From Treponema sp. (lineage in GTDB: Bacteria > Spirochaetota > Spirochaetia > Treponematales > Breznakiellaceae), in contig WRLF01000008.1 in assembly GCA_009777735.1 (NCBI GenBank), forward strand, positions 1 through 64,000: 64,000 nucleotides of DNA, in the 5' to 3' direction. Under the pieces are notes generated by a model. It saw nothing but the letters and a program-made list of their open reading frames with translations, was not told where the DNA came from and ran no database searches. Positions 33,533 to 41,597 of this stretch are shown here, in pieces; the first letter of the stretch is position 1, and every line of letters begins with the position of its first letter. The position numbers were made by a program, and so were the translations under genes.

Positions 33533-35016
33533 GTAGTTTTTTGTCCAAAAAGTAATTTAATTGCCGTTTTTATATCACTGGCAGACTTCATTACTGTTGT
33601 GTGCTCCTGAGCTTCCTCCCGACCACTCTCCTCGACTACTCGTGAGTGGTTTGGCGGAATTGGTCGGGTGATTTCCGGTTGGGGGCAAAGCAGGGTGTTA
33701 AAACCCAGGTTTTCTGCTGTTTTATGCCGTCCGGCAAGCCGGTTTACCGGGCGAAGTTCTCCGGTCAGTGACAATTCGCCGGTTATTACCAGGCCGGCAG
33801 GCAAAGCCAGCCCGGTTCGTGCCGAATATAAGGCGCAGGCAAGGGCAAGCTCCACCCCAACTTCGGTTATACGGATCCCTCCGGCGACATTTACATATAA
33901 ATCCTGATCTGATAGCCGTAAACCCAGGTGTTTTTCCAGTGCAGCCGACACGCGGGAAACCCTGCCTGAATCGATTTTATCGGAAAAAACCCTGCTTACC
34001 GTGCCTTTTGCCGGAATAGTCAACGCTTGAATCTCAACAAGTATGGTTCTGGTACCCTCCAGTACCGCAGCCGTAGCAACTCCGGCGGGAAGCTCGCCTT
34101 CCCGTCTGACGAGAAAGAGCGAGCCAATGTCTTCGACCGGGATGAGGCCCCGTTCTCCCATGGTAAAAATGCCGATTTCATCAACCGAGCCGAAGCGGTT
34201 TTTTGATGCACGCAGAAAACGGCAATCATGACCGCCGGAAAGCCCTGTGGTTTTATCGTTCTGCTCAAAGTACAGTACCGTATCTACCAGGTGTTCGAGC
34301 ATTTTTGGTCCGGCAATAACCCCTTCCTTGGTAACATGCGCCACAAGGAACAGGGCCGAATCATGCTCCTTGACCCACGATACCAGTTCATAAGAACAGA
34401 ATTTCATCTGGCTGACGGTGCCCGGCACCGATCCGGCTTCGGTTGAATAGAGAGTCTGCGCCGAATCAACCAGCACTAATGACGGTTTTACGGCGTTCAT
34501 CGCCATTTCAATTTCTTCAAGACTGCCGGTGCAGAGTACTTCTATCCTTTCAAGGCAGCCGGGGTTATGCGCCGGTAAACCCAACCGCTCTGCCCGGAGT
34601 TTGATTTGTGAAGCCGATTCTTCTCCGGAAACATACAGAATGCGGCCTTTGGTCTGTGCCGCACCTGCTACCTGCAAAAGCAGGGTAGACTTGCCAATGC
34701 CCGGTTCGCCGCCAATGAGCACTGCGCTGCGTTTCATGATCCCGCCGCCACCTCCGGGTGGTGAGCCCAGTACCCTGTCCAGTTCGGTTAATCCCGAAGG
34801 TATGCGCGTGTCATCCCTGCTGTCTACCGAGGCAAGCGGCCGGGACTCTGGTACTCCTGTACTCTTACTCCTGCGGCTGCCGGTTCCTTTGCTTTCAGCG
34901 GTTACGGCGGTTTCAAGCAGGGTATTCCATTCCCCGCATTCGGGGCAACGGCCCAGCCACTTTGGTTCCTCGTGGCTGCAGGAAGAACAGCGGTACACCG
35001 ATTTAATTTTTTTCAT
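33529..35016 (-). CDS. radA: DNA repair protein RadA
   Basis: 495 residues. Zinc finger 'CSSCSHEEPKWLGRCPEC', Walker A 'GGEPGIGKSTLLLQ', 'VSGEES', the RadA motif 'KNRFGSVDEIG', and a Lon-like C-terminal domain ('VNVAGGIRITEVGVELALA'). It branch-migrates recombination intermediates. Residues about 445-468 (RPIPPNHSRVVEESGREEAQ) are encoded by a palindromic insertion. TATACT lies 6 nt before the ATG, so the mRNA is probably leaderless. Confidence 0.94.
   Translation of the reverse strand: MKKIKSVYRCSSCSHEEPKWLGRCPECGEWNTLLETAVTAESKGTGSRRSKSTGVPESRPLASVDSRDDTRIPSGLTELDRVLGSPPGGGGGIMKRSAVLIGGEPGIGKSTLLLQVAGAAQTKGRILYVSGEESASQIKLRAERLGLPAHNPGCLERIEVLCTGSLEEIEMAMNAVKPSLVLVDSAQTLYSTEAGSVPGTVSQMKFCSYELVSWVKEHDSALFLVAHVTKEGVIAGPKMLEHLVDTVLYFEQNDKTTGLSGGHDCRFLRASKNRFGSVDEIGIFTMGERGLIPVEDIGSLFLVRREGELPAGVATAAVLEGTRTILVEIQALTIPAKGTVSRVFSDKIDSGRVSRVSAALEKHLGLRLSDQDLYVNVAGGIRITEVGVELALACALYSARTGLALPAGLVITGELSLTGELRPVNRLAGRHKTAENLGFNTLLCPQPEITRPIPPNHSRVVEESGREEAQEHTTVMKSASDIKTAIKLLFGQKTT
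33618..33668. repeat. Palindromic element inside radA
   Basis: Outer inverted repeat cccgacca (33618-33625) with tggtcggg (33661-33668); inner accactc (33622-33628) with gagtggt (33644-33650). Translated in frame into an extra charged segment near the RadA C terminus. Confidence 0.65.
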
Positions 35017-35185
35017 ACTGTTAGTATAAATTATTAATTAAGACCCACGCAATGCCGCATAGAATAAAAATACACTACAGAAACTAAAAAAGTTCCAGAT
35101 ACCTGTCTTTTTAAAAAGTATTTTTTTATTGGACTGATAGCTTGTATGAGCTATTTATTTTACACAATTTTCAAGGAAGGAAAAC

Positions 35186-36349
35186 ATGAAAAGAACAATT
35201 ACAACATTCATTACCGCTGTCATCATGTGCTGTACTGCCTGTTACAACAGTACTGTCACTCTCGATCCTCCGGAAGACCCAATCGCAGATGATTTTTATT
35301 TCGAAGGATTGGAGCAAATTTGGGACGGGAATCCCAAAGAGATTATAATAGTCCCCAAACCGGGAAAATCAATCGGATATATTACTGTTTTTTACAATGG
35401 TGATATATTTCCTCCTTCGGCAATCGGATCATATTCTGTTACATTTAACATAACGGCAGCGCCGGGGTTCTATGCGGCGGAAGACTTGTCAGCGGGCATC
35501 CTTGAAATTGTGCCATTCGGAAAAGCAGCAACTCCCACTATAGACCCGCCTCAGGGAATTTATACCGTAACGCAGCAAGTAGTCATTTCTACCGAAACAG
35601 CAGGTGCGGTAATCCATTTCACCATCGATGGCAGTACCCCCACAGTAAACAATGCGGTATTCAAAGATCACATCATCGTGGATAACGATATGATTATTAA
35701 GGCAATAGCCGTAAAAGAGGGCATGATCGACAGTGATATACTTGAAGCCGGTTATATCATCAAACCGGAAGACCCCGTTGTCGGGGATTTTATTATTGAT
35801 GGATTGGAGCAATTATGGGACGGCAATCCCAAACAGGTAACTATAACTCCTAAAGAAGGCAAATCAACCGGGCAGATTACTGTTTTTTACAACGGTAATA
35901 CCAATCCGCCTGCGGCAATCGGGTCATACCCAATTACCTTTAATGTAGCGGCAGCGGCGGGATTCAATGCTGCGGAAAGTTTGTCAGCGGGTGTCCTTGA
36001 AATAAAGCCATACGGAAAAGCGGCAACTCCTGTTGCAAATCCGGAGGCGGGGGAATATACCGAAACGCAGCAAGTAACCCTTACCTCGGAAACTGCAGGC
36101 GCGGCAATCCATTACACCATCGACGGCAGTACCCCTACGGTGGAAAGTCCGGAGTTCATTGGCAGCATCATCGTAGATTCCGGTATGACTATAAAAGCCA
36201 TTGCTGTTAAAGAAGGTATGACCGACAGTGATATACTGGAAGCTGTCTTTACCATCAATCCGGCTGATCCCGGCGATCCTGACGATCCTGATGATCCTGA
36301 TAATCCTGATGATCCTGATGATCCTGATGATCCTGACTTAATTGGCTGA
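35186..36349 (+). CDS. Lipoprotein with duplicated MBG-like and chitobiase-C-like domains
   Basis: 387 residues. Lipobox CCTAC (Cys about 19). Two tandem units of about 165 residues (about 30-195 and 195-355), each an MBG-like strand block ('GLEQLWDGNPKQVTITPK') followed by a CHB_HEX_C_1-like block ('AAIHYTIDGSTPTVESP'). It ends in a DPD repeat coded by nine-base tandem repeats. Likely a surface adhesin or binding protein; ribosome site aaggaagg. Confidence 0.72.
   Translation: MKRTITTFITAVIMCCTACYNSTVTLDPPEDPIADDFYFEGLEQIWDGNPKEIIIVPKPGKSIGYITVFYNGDIFPPSAIGSYSVTFNITAAPGFYAAEDLSAGILEIVPFGKAATPTIDPPQGIYTVTQQVVISTETAGAVIHFTIDGSTPTVNNAVFKDHIIVDNDMIIKAIAVKEGMIDSDILEAGYIIKPEDPVVGDFIIDGLEQLWDGNPKQVTITPKEGKSTGQITVFYNGNTNPPAAIGSYPITFNVAAAAGFNAAESLSAGVLEIKPYGKAATPVANPEAGEYTETQQVTLTSETAGAAIHYTIDGSTPTVESPEFIGSIIVDSGMTIKAIAVKEGMTDSDILEAVFTINPADPGDPDDPDDPDNPDDPDDPDDPDLIG
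36271..36334 (+). repeat. Nine-base tandem repeat (gatcctgat)
   Basis: About seven copies of gatcctgat/gac at the 3' end of the lipoprotein gene, coding DPD units. Copy number could vary without shifting the frame. Confidence 0.7.
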
Positions 36350-36360
36350 TAGTACAAAAG

Positions 36361-36432
36361 TGACAGATGCCGTCCATTTTGCTTAAACAGGCAAGTGTTT
36401 AGGCAAATCTCCCGGTGTCTGTCATTTTTTTT
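36361..36432 (+). terminator. Rho-independent terminator
   Basis: tgacaga (36361) pairs with tctgtca (36418-36424), with an internal inverted repeat, followed by eight T residues. Confidence 0.6.
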
Positions 36433-36504
36433 GTTTTATCCCGTCTCATTAATGGAATTATATATTAAAAAAAAGTATAATGATGACAGATACCGGAATA
36501 AAAT

Positions 36505-36753
36505 ATGAGTAAAATGATTGCTTTTTTAATATCTGTTTTACTGATTATATTAATTATATCCTGTTACAGTACATCTTTTACAAGAGAACCTTGTCCTCCT
36601 TGTTATGGATCCGGAAAATGTAATATTTGCCGCGGAGTTGGATACACAAGAGATGAAGGCAGATGCAGAACATGCAGCGGCAACGGAAAATGCATTGCCT
36701 GCGGCGGCTCGGGAATATATTCCCGCGTGATTGCACCATGGGATGCTTTTTGA
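36505..36753 (+). CDS. Small lipoprotein with DnaJ-type zinc-binding CxxCxGxG motifs
   Basis: 82 residues. Lipobox LIISC at about 16-20, then four cysteine pairs: 'CPPCYGSG', 'CNICRGVG', 'CRTCSGNG', 'CIACGGSG'. This is the DnaJ central zinc region alone, without J domain or C-terminal domain, attached to a membrane anchor. It could be a periplasmic redox, zinc or chaperone accessory (inference). Preceded by a terminator and so separately transcribed. Confidence 0.7.
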   Translation: MSKMIAFLISVLLIILIISCYSTSFTREPCPPCYGSGKCNICRGVGYTRDEGRCRTCSGNGKCIACGGSGIYSRVIAPWDAF

Positions 36754-36787
36754 AACGCTAATCCACAGATATCAGGCATCGCCGCCA

Positions 36788-36816
36788 TCCCTATTCCCTG
36801 TTCCCTGTTCCCTGTA
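36788..36816 (-). repeat. Heptamer repeat (reverse orientation)
   Basis: ccctattccctgttccctg then ttccctgtac: the complement of the gggaaca/gggaata heptamers, placed just before the DUF4954 gene. Confidence 0.55.
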
Positions 36817-36845
36817 CTATAATTGAACAGGGTGGTAACACAACA

Positions 36846-38999
36846 TTGTTGGAAATATTGGCTTTTGACCGTTACGGCTATGATTTTATCCCGGGCGAAT
36901 TCCTGCCCCCCGGCAAGGATGAGTACTGGCTGCGCAATTCCCGGCAGGATAAAAAATCATGGCGAAAACTCCTGCCTGATGAAATTGAATTATTAACGAA
37001 AAACGGAAACCGCTGCCCAAACTGGGATGATTTCCTTGTCTGCGATCCGTTTGATCCGGCATTGATTAGGGGTTCTAATTTTTACGGCCTGGTTCGGCTG
37101 GGGTCAATGCAGAATGTGCTGCTGAAATTTCACGATTTTTGCATTCCTGCCGGTATTCGGAACAGTACTATCATCTCGTGTGACATTGGCAATAATACCG
37201 CTATTCAGGACTGTTCTTTTATATCCCATTACATTATTGGCGATAACTGTATACTTTCCCGTATTGATGAAATGCAGACTACGAATCATGCAAAATTCGG
37301 TAATGGTGCTTTAAAAGACGGCGAGGATGAAAAAGTGCGGGTGTGGATAGACGTGATGAACGAAGCGGGCGGACGTTCAATTTTGCCGTTTGAAGACATG
37401 ATACCCGCCGACGCATTTCTCTGGGCAGCGTATCGGGACGATACCGGTCTGACAAATAGGCTCAAACATATCACTCAGGAACGCTACGGCGGATTCCGGG
37501 GTAATTACGGAACAATTGGCGGCAGTTCGGTTATTAAGAGCTGCGCCATTATTAAAGATGTGGCTGTAGGCTGCCATGCCTATATTAAGGGTGCGAATAA
37601 ACTAAAAAATCTGACCGTTCTTTCTTCCGGGGATGAACCTTCCCAGATTGGCGAAGGGGTGGAACTGGTGAACGGGATTATTGGTTATGGCTCCCATGTT
37701 TTCTACGGCGCTAAAGCAGTGCGCTTTATAATGGGCCGAAACTGCAATCTGAAATACGGAGCCCGGCTGATCCACTCGGTACTGGGCGACAATTCAACGG
37801 TGTCCTGCTGCGAAATTCTCAACAACCTTATATTCCCCATGCACGAGCAGCATCATAACAATTCATTCCTAGTTGCCGGCCTTGTTCAGGGAATGTCAAA
37901 TATGGCAGCGGCGGCTACTATTGGCAGCAATCACAACAGCAGGGCCAATGACGGAGAGATTAGCGCAAAACGGGGTTTTTGGCCCGGTCTTGCCGTAACG
38001 CTTAAACACCCAAGCTGCTTTGCTTCGTATGTGATCATTGCCAAAGGAGATTACCCGTCCGAGTTGAACATCCCATTACCTTTTTCTTTAGTGAACAACA
38101 ATACCCATAAAAACCGTCTTGAAGTGATGCCGGCCTATTTCTGGAATTATAACCTTTATGCTCTTGAGAGGAATTCATGGAAAGCAGGTTATCGCGACAG
38201 GCGTAAAATAAAAGTCCAGCATATTGAAGCGGATTACCTTGCTCCGGATACTGTTGAAGAAATACTCAACGCGCTTTCTTTACTGGAAGGATGGCTCGGC
38301 CAGGCAGGCTATTCCCAGAGAGATATGACAGGTACCGGCGGCTATATTGACAGGATTAACTGCCACGGCCTGGAAAAAGGAAAACGTAACGAGATAATCA
38401 TCAAGCCGCTTGAGGCAATAGCCGCTTACCGCCAGATGCTGCGCTGGTATGCGGCGAAAACAATTGCCATTTTTCTTCATACCAGGCCCGATTTAAAATA
38501 CCGTGAGCTGGAATCGCTGCTTGCCGGAGATCCGCAGATGAGGATTCGCGGTTGGGTGAATATGGGCGGCCAGATTGTACCTGCTTTTCGTGTAGATGCA
38601 TTACGGGAGGGTATTGTCAGCGGAAAATACAATAACTGGGATGCGATTCACGAAGTTTACGATACCTGGTACGGAGAGTATCCTCTGGACAGGGCCCGTC
38701 ATGCCTGGGCACTTCTTGCGATGCAGGCAGGCGGCACGCTCAATGCCGGTTTTTTGGCGGCGGAATTCAATGCCGCAGCTGAAACAAGCCGCTGGATAAG
38801 CAGCCGGGTACATAAAAACAGGGCAAAAGACCATCATAACTCATTTAAAAAAGCAACATTCCGCAATGAGTCTGAAATGGAACAGGTATTGGGAAAATCC
38901 GAAACCGATTCTTTTGTAAAATACGCCCGTGAGGAAACCCGGCGCTTTGAGGAATGTATTGCCGGGGTAATTGCACGGTTAAAAAATGCCGATGATTAA
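36846..38999 (+). CDS. DUF4954 family protein (hexapeptide-repeat nucleotidyltransferase-like)
   Basis: 717 residues from TTG; agggtgg lies about 12 bases upstream. Residues about 75-350 contain left-handed beta-helix hexapeptide-like repeats ('NSTIISCDIGNNTAIQDCSFISHYIIGDNCILSRI'). The family is known in Bacteroidetes and spirochaetes and lacks an assigned reaction; sugar-nucleotide or acyl transfer is a guess from the fold. The C-terminal 300 residues are helical. Confidence 0.75.
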   Translation: MLEILAFDRYGYDFIPGEFLPPGKDEYWLRNSRQDKKSWRKLLPDEIELLTKNGNRCPNWDDFLVCDPFDPALIRGSNFYGLVRLGSMQNVLLKFHDFCIPAGIRNSTIISCDIGNNTAIQDCSFISHYIIGDNCILSRIDEMQTTNHAKFGNGALKDGEDEKVRVWIDVMNEAGGRSILPFEDMIPADAFLWAAYRDDTGLTNRLKHITQERYGGFRGNYGTIGGSSVIKSCAIIKDVAVGCHAYIKGANKLKNLTVLSSGDEPSQIGEGVELVNGIIGYGSHVFYGAKAVRFIMGRNCNLKYGARLIHSVLGDNSTVSCCEILNNLIFPMHEQHHNNSFLVAGLVQGMSNMAAAATIGSNHNSRANDGEISAKRGFWPGLAVTLKHPSCFASYVIIAKGDYPSELNIPLPFSLVNNNTHKNRLEVMPAYFWNYNLYALERNSWKAGYRDRRKIKVQHIEADYLAPDTVEEILNALSLLEGWLGQAGYSQRDMTGTGGYIDRINCHGLEKGKRNEIIIKPLEAIAAYRQMLRWYAAKTIAIFLHTRPDLKYRELESLLAGDPQMRIRGWVNMGGQIVPAFRVDALREGIVSGKYNNWDAIHEVYDTWYGEYPLDRARHAWALLAMQAGGTLNAGFLAAEFNAAAETSRWISSRVHKNRAKDHHNSFKKATFRNESEMEQVLGKSETDSFVKYAREETRRFEECIAGVIARLKNADD

Positions 39000-39002
39000 T
39001 GT

Positions 39003-39443
39003 ATGCACGATACCAGTTATGAAGATACTGTGTTTATAATAAGCATGAGGATAAAGATGATTCGGGACATACTGCGTCTGAAACCTCCGCCGGAAATATT
39101 TTTGGAAAAATGCCTTGATGATCTTGAATTTATTGATAATACCCTTACTTTTTTAACAGGAGCGCTTTCCGGCAACAGCGAAAAAAACCATGAAGCAGAT
39201 CAATATAGTTATACATCAGATACCGAATGGCAATTTAGCCAGCTTTTAACCGAATTTTCTCTTGATTCCAGCCCTTTCTCTCCCCGTGATTATCCGGAAA
39301 CCCGAGCAAAAATTGCCGCATTGCGTGTAAACAGCGAGGCACGGAGAAAAACCCTGGAAGAAGCCTATATGCCAGTGGAATTGGTTAAAACAGAGCCTGT
39401 AGTAACAACCCTTGAGCTGTCAGGTCTTTTAGGAGGAAACTAA
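39003..39443 (+). CDS. Small hypothetical protein
   Basis: 146 residues, no signal or TM. Helical, with 'MRIKMIRDILRLKPPPEIFLEKCLDDLEFI' near the N terminus. It follows the DUF4954 gene by 3 bp and leads into rsmD, so the three form one transcript. Family not recognised. Confidence 0.6.
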   Translation: MHDTSYEDTVFIISMRIKMIRDILRLKPPPEIFLEKCLDDLEFIDNTLTFLTGALSGNSEKNHEADQYSYTSDTEWQFSQLLTEFSLDSSPFSPRDYPETRAKIAALRVNSEARRKTLEEAYMPVELVKTEPVVTTLELSGLLGGN

Positions 39444-39444
39444 T

Positions 39445-40005
39445 ACGCCTGGCACCCGTTTAAGGATTACCGGAGGAAACCTTAAGGGCAGACGTGTGCA
39501 AGTGCCGGATGGCGTTATCCGGCCCAGCATGGATCAAATGCGTGAATCGGTATTTGCCTGTCTTGGAAATCTTGACGGATGTTCTTTTGCCGATATTTTC
39601 GCCGGTTCAGGTATCATTGCCCTTGAAGCTGCATCACGCGGAGCAGCTTATATCGAAGCGGTTGAAAATGACCCGCTAAAACGGAAAACATTACTGCAGA
39701 ATACTGCAATTTCGCCGGTCAGGATTTATTGCCGTTTTATAAGTGCTGAACTATTTATCCAAAGATTCAAAAGGCCGTTTAACTTTTTATTTCTCGATCC
39801 ACCGTTCCCGTATCAATTTAAATGGGAACTGCTCAATCGGATCGCAATTTCCTCATTAATTTCAAATGAAAGTACCATTTTATTACACCGACCGGCTGAA
39901 GATACTAATATTACCCGCTTACATGCAAATTTAATTCAATTCGATTCCCGTGAATATGGCCGTTCAGTAGTCGATTTTTTTAGAATCAAACAGGATGAAA
40001 AGTAA
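39445..40005 (+). CDS. rsmD: 16S rRNA (guanine966-N2)-methyltransferase RsmD, apparent ACG start
   Basis: 186 residues if begun at the ACG eight bases after aggagg. The conserved N-terminal motif 'RITGGNLKGRRVQVP' lies only in this longer frame, and the first standard codon (GTG 39496) would remove it. SAM site 'FADIFAGSGIIALEAASRGA', catalytic 'FLFLDPPFP'. The start codon may be a true ACG, a sequencing error or a recent mutation. Confidence 0.82.
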   Translation, partial: TPGTRLRITGGNLKGRRVQVPDGVIRPSMDQMRESVFACLGNLDGCSFADIFAGSGIIALEAASRGAAYIEAVENDPLKRKTLLQNTAISPVRIYCRFISAELFIQRFKRPFNFLFLDPPFPYQFKWELLNRIAISSLISNESTILLHRPAEDTNITRLHANLIQFDSREYGRSVVDFFRIKQDEK

Positions 40006-40014
40006 TTATTCTTG

Positions 40015-40043
40015 TTGTATTTTTTTATTATGTATGTTATACT
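40015..40043 (+). promoter_or_regulatory. Promoter of the TPR gene pair
   Basis: TTGTAT at 40015-40020, 17-nt spacer, TATACT at 40038-40043. Confidence 0.6.
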
Positions 40044-40079
40044 GTAGGGAGGGATAGCTTCAAGAAAACAGAAAGTGGC

Positions 40080-40427
40080 ATGGACTATAAAAATCTATTT
40101 GATAAATTCGAAAAAGACAGTGTTTTTATCAAAACCACCATGCCGCCCGGTGTTGACAGTTCCCGGAAAGCGGCGTTAAACCGCAAGGGAAATATACTTT
40201 TTAATTCAGGTGATATTGAAGGAGCACGTAGGATATTCCTTACTACCGGGTACTCTGACGGCCTTTCCCGCGTAGGGGATTACTATAAATCACAGAACAG
40301 GCTTGTTGAAGCTCTCCAAATGTATTGGCTCGCTCCGGCTCGAATAAAATATGAACCGTTAATTTTGCAGCTTGCCGGTATTGTGCAAAGCCTAATCCAT
40401 GAAAAAGGGGATCTTGCCGATGAATGA
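40080..40427 (+). CDS. Small TPR-like protein
   Basis: 115 residues, cytoplasmic. Helix pairs such as 'ALNRKGNILFNSGDIEGARRIFLTTG' and 'GDYYKSQNRLVEALQMYWLA' suggest two to three TPR units. Its stop overlaps the next TPR gene by 8 bp. Confidence 0.6.
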   Translation: MDYKNLFDKFEKDSVFIKTTMPPGVDSSRKAALNRKGNILFNSGDIEGARRIFLTTGYSDGLSRVGDYYKSQNRLVEALQMYWLAPARIKYEPLILQLAGIVQSLIHEKGDLADE

Positions 40428-41553
40428 TGATGCATTGTCAAAACATCCATGTCAGGATGAACCTGTAGATTCGGATTCTACTGAAGATAAAATAGATATC
40501 TCCAGCATTTCAGAAAATGGTTACAGGTTCCTGAGGGAAAATAAAATCTCCGAAGCCATTGACTGCTTTGCGGATATTCTCAAAATAGAAGAATTTAATT
40601 ATTATGCACTGGTTGGCATGGGGGATGCGATCCGTAAAAAGGGAGGATGCCGTGAAGCGGTTACTTATTATCAGCGCTGTCTTGAGCATCATCCCGGAAA
40701 CAATTATGCGCTGTTTGGCCTTGCCGACTGTTACAAAGCGCTTAACCAGTATCATAAAGCAATAGAGATATGGGAACAGTACCTTTTGCATGACAATAAA
40801 AATATCACGGTACTTACCAGAGTAGCGGATGCCTGCCGGAAAGTCCGCGACTTTAACCATTCCAAAGCCATATACCTGCAGGTTCTGGAAATGGAACAAT
40901 CCAATCCGTATGCAATTATTGGGCTGGGACATTTGTATTACGATTTTAAGGAATACCGGGAAGCTTTGTTTTACTGGCAAAAGATGCTGGAAATTAACCC
41001 GGATAACATTGATATACGGGTACTTACATCCATCGGGAACTGTCACCGCAAATTAAAAACTTTTTCCGAAGGCATTGTTTTTTTTGAACAGGCGCTGGAT
41101 AAAGAACCGGGCAATTTTTACGCGCTTTTTGGCCTTGCCGATTGCTACAGGGGGCTTAACCAGCAGGAACGCTCGCTCGATTTTTGGAATAGTATTCTTA
41201 AGCAGGATCCGCGTAACAAGGTTATTTTAACACGTGCCGGAGACGCATATCGCGGCATGGGTGAATTTGAAATGGCCCAGGATTACTATGAACGCGCCCT
41301 GAATATTGAGTTTGACACCTATGCCGTTTTGGGACTTGCGCTTATCGCCAAAAACCTGGGGAAATTCGATGATGCTACAACATCACTCAAGAGGCTTTTC
41401 CAGCAGGATATCAAAAACAACCGGATTTCCTCGGAACTTGCCGCTTGTTATGTTAAAAAAGGGGACAGGCAGCAGGCGGTTGAATTGCTTGATGAATTCC
41501 GGCGGCTGGGAATAAGTAATGCCCATATCGCCGATATGCTGGAAAAAGTCTGA
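40420..41553 (+). CDS. TPR-repeat protein
   Basis: 377 residues from ATG 40420, which overlaps the preceding gene and has aaaggg upstream. About nine TPRs from residue 20 to 365 ('YYALVGMGDAIRKKGGCREAVTYYQRCLEHHPGN' and 'NFYALFGLADCYRGLNQQERSLDFWNSIL'). No catalytic part. A cytoplasmic scaffold; partner unknown. Confidence 0.75.
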   Translation: MNDDALSKHPCQDEPVDSDSTEDKIDISSISENGYRFLRENKISEAIDCFADILKIEEFNYYALVGMGDAIRKKGGCREAVTYYQRCLEHHPGNNYALFGLADCYKALNQYHKAIEIWEQYLLHDNKNITVLTRVADACRKVRDFNHSKAIYLQVLEMEQSNPYAIIGLGHLYYDFKEYREALFYWQKMLEINPDNIDIRVLTSIGNCHRKLKTFSEGIVFFEQALDKEPGNFYALFGLADCYRGLNQQERSLDFWNSILKQDPRNKVILTRAGDAYRGMGEFEMAQDYYERALNIEFDTYAVLGLALIAKNLGKFDDATTSLKRLFQQDIKNNRISSELAACYVKKGDRQQAVELLDEFRRLGISNAHIADMLEKV

Positions 41554-41556
41554 GCT

Positions 41557-41597
41557 ATGAACAATTAACAATTAACAATGAACAATGGACAATTGAG
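41557..41597 (+). repeat. Heptamer repeat (taacaat type) at the rlmN start
   Basis: Consecutive gaacaat/taacaat/ggacaat heptamers span the start of rlmN; the first codons are part of the repeat. Confidence 0.55.

Noticed and set aside
33330-33548. Small hydrophobic frame between radA and the RRM gene
   Set aside because: It overlaps the radA end and the RRM promoter, starts with TTG without a ribosome site, and the region is better explained as a leader.
35120-35160. Riboswitch or terminator before the duplicated-domain lipoprotein
   Set aside because: Only a short hairpin (atagct/agctat) and an A/T-rich leader; no recognisable riboswitch core.
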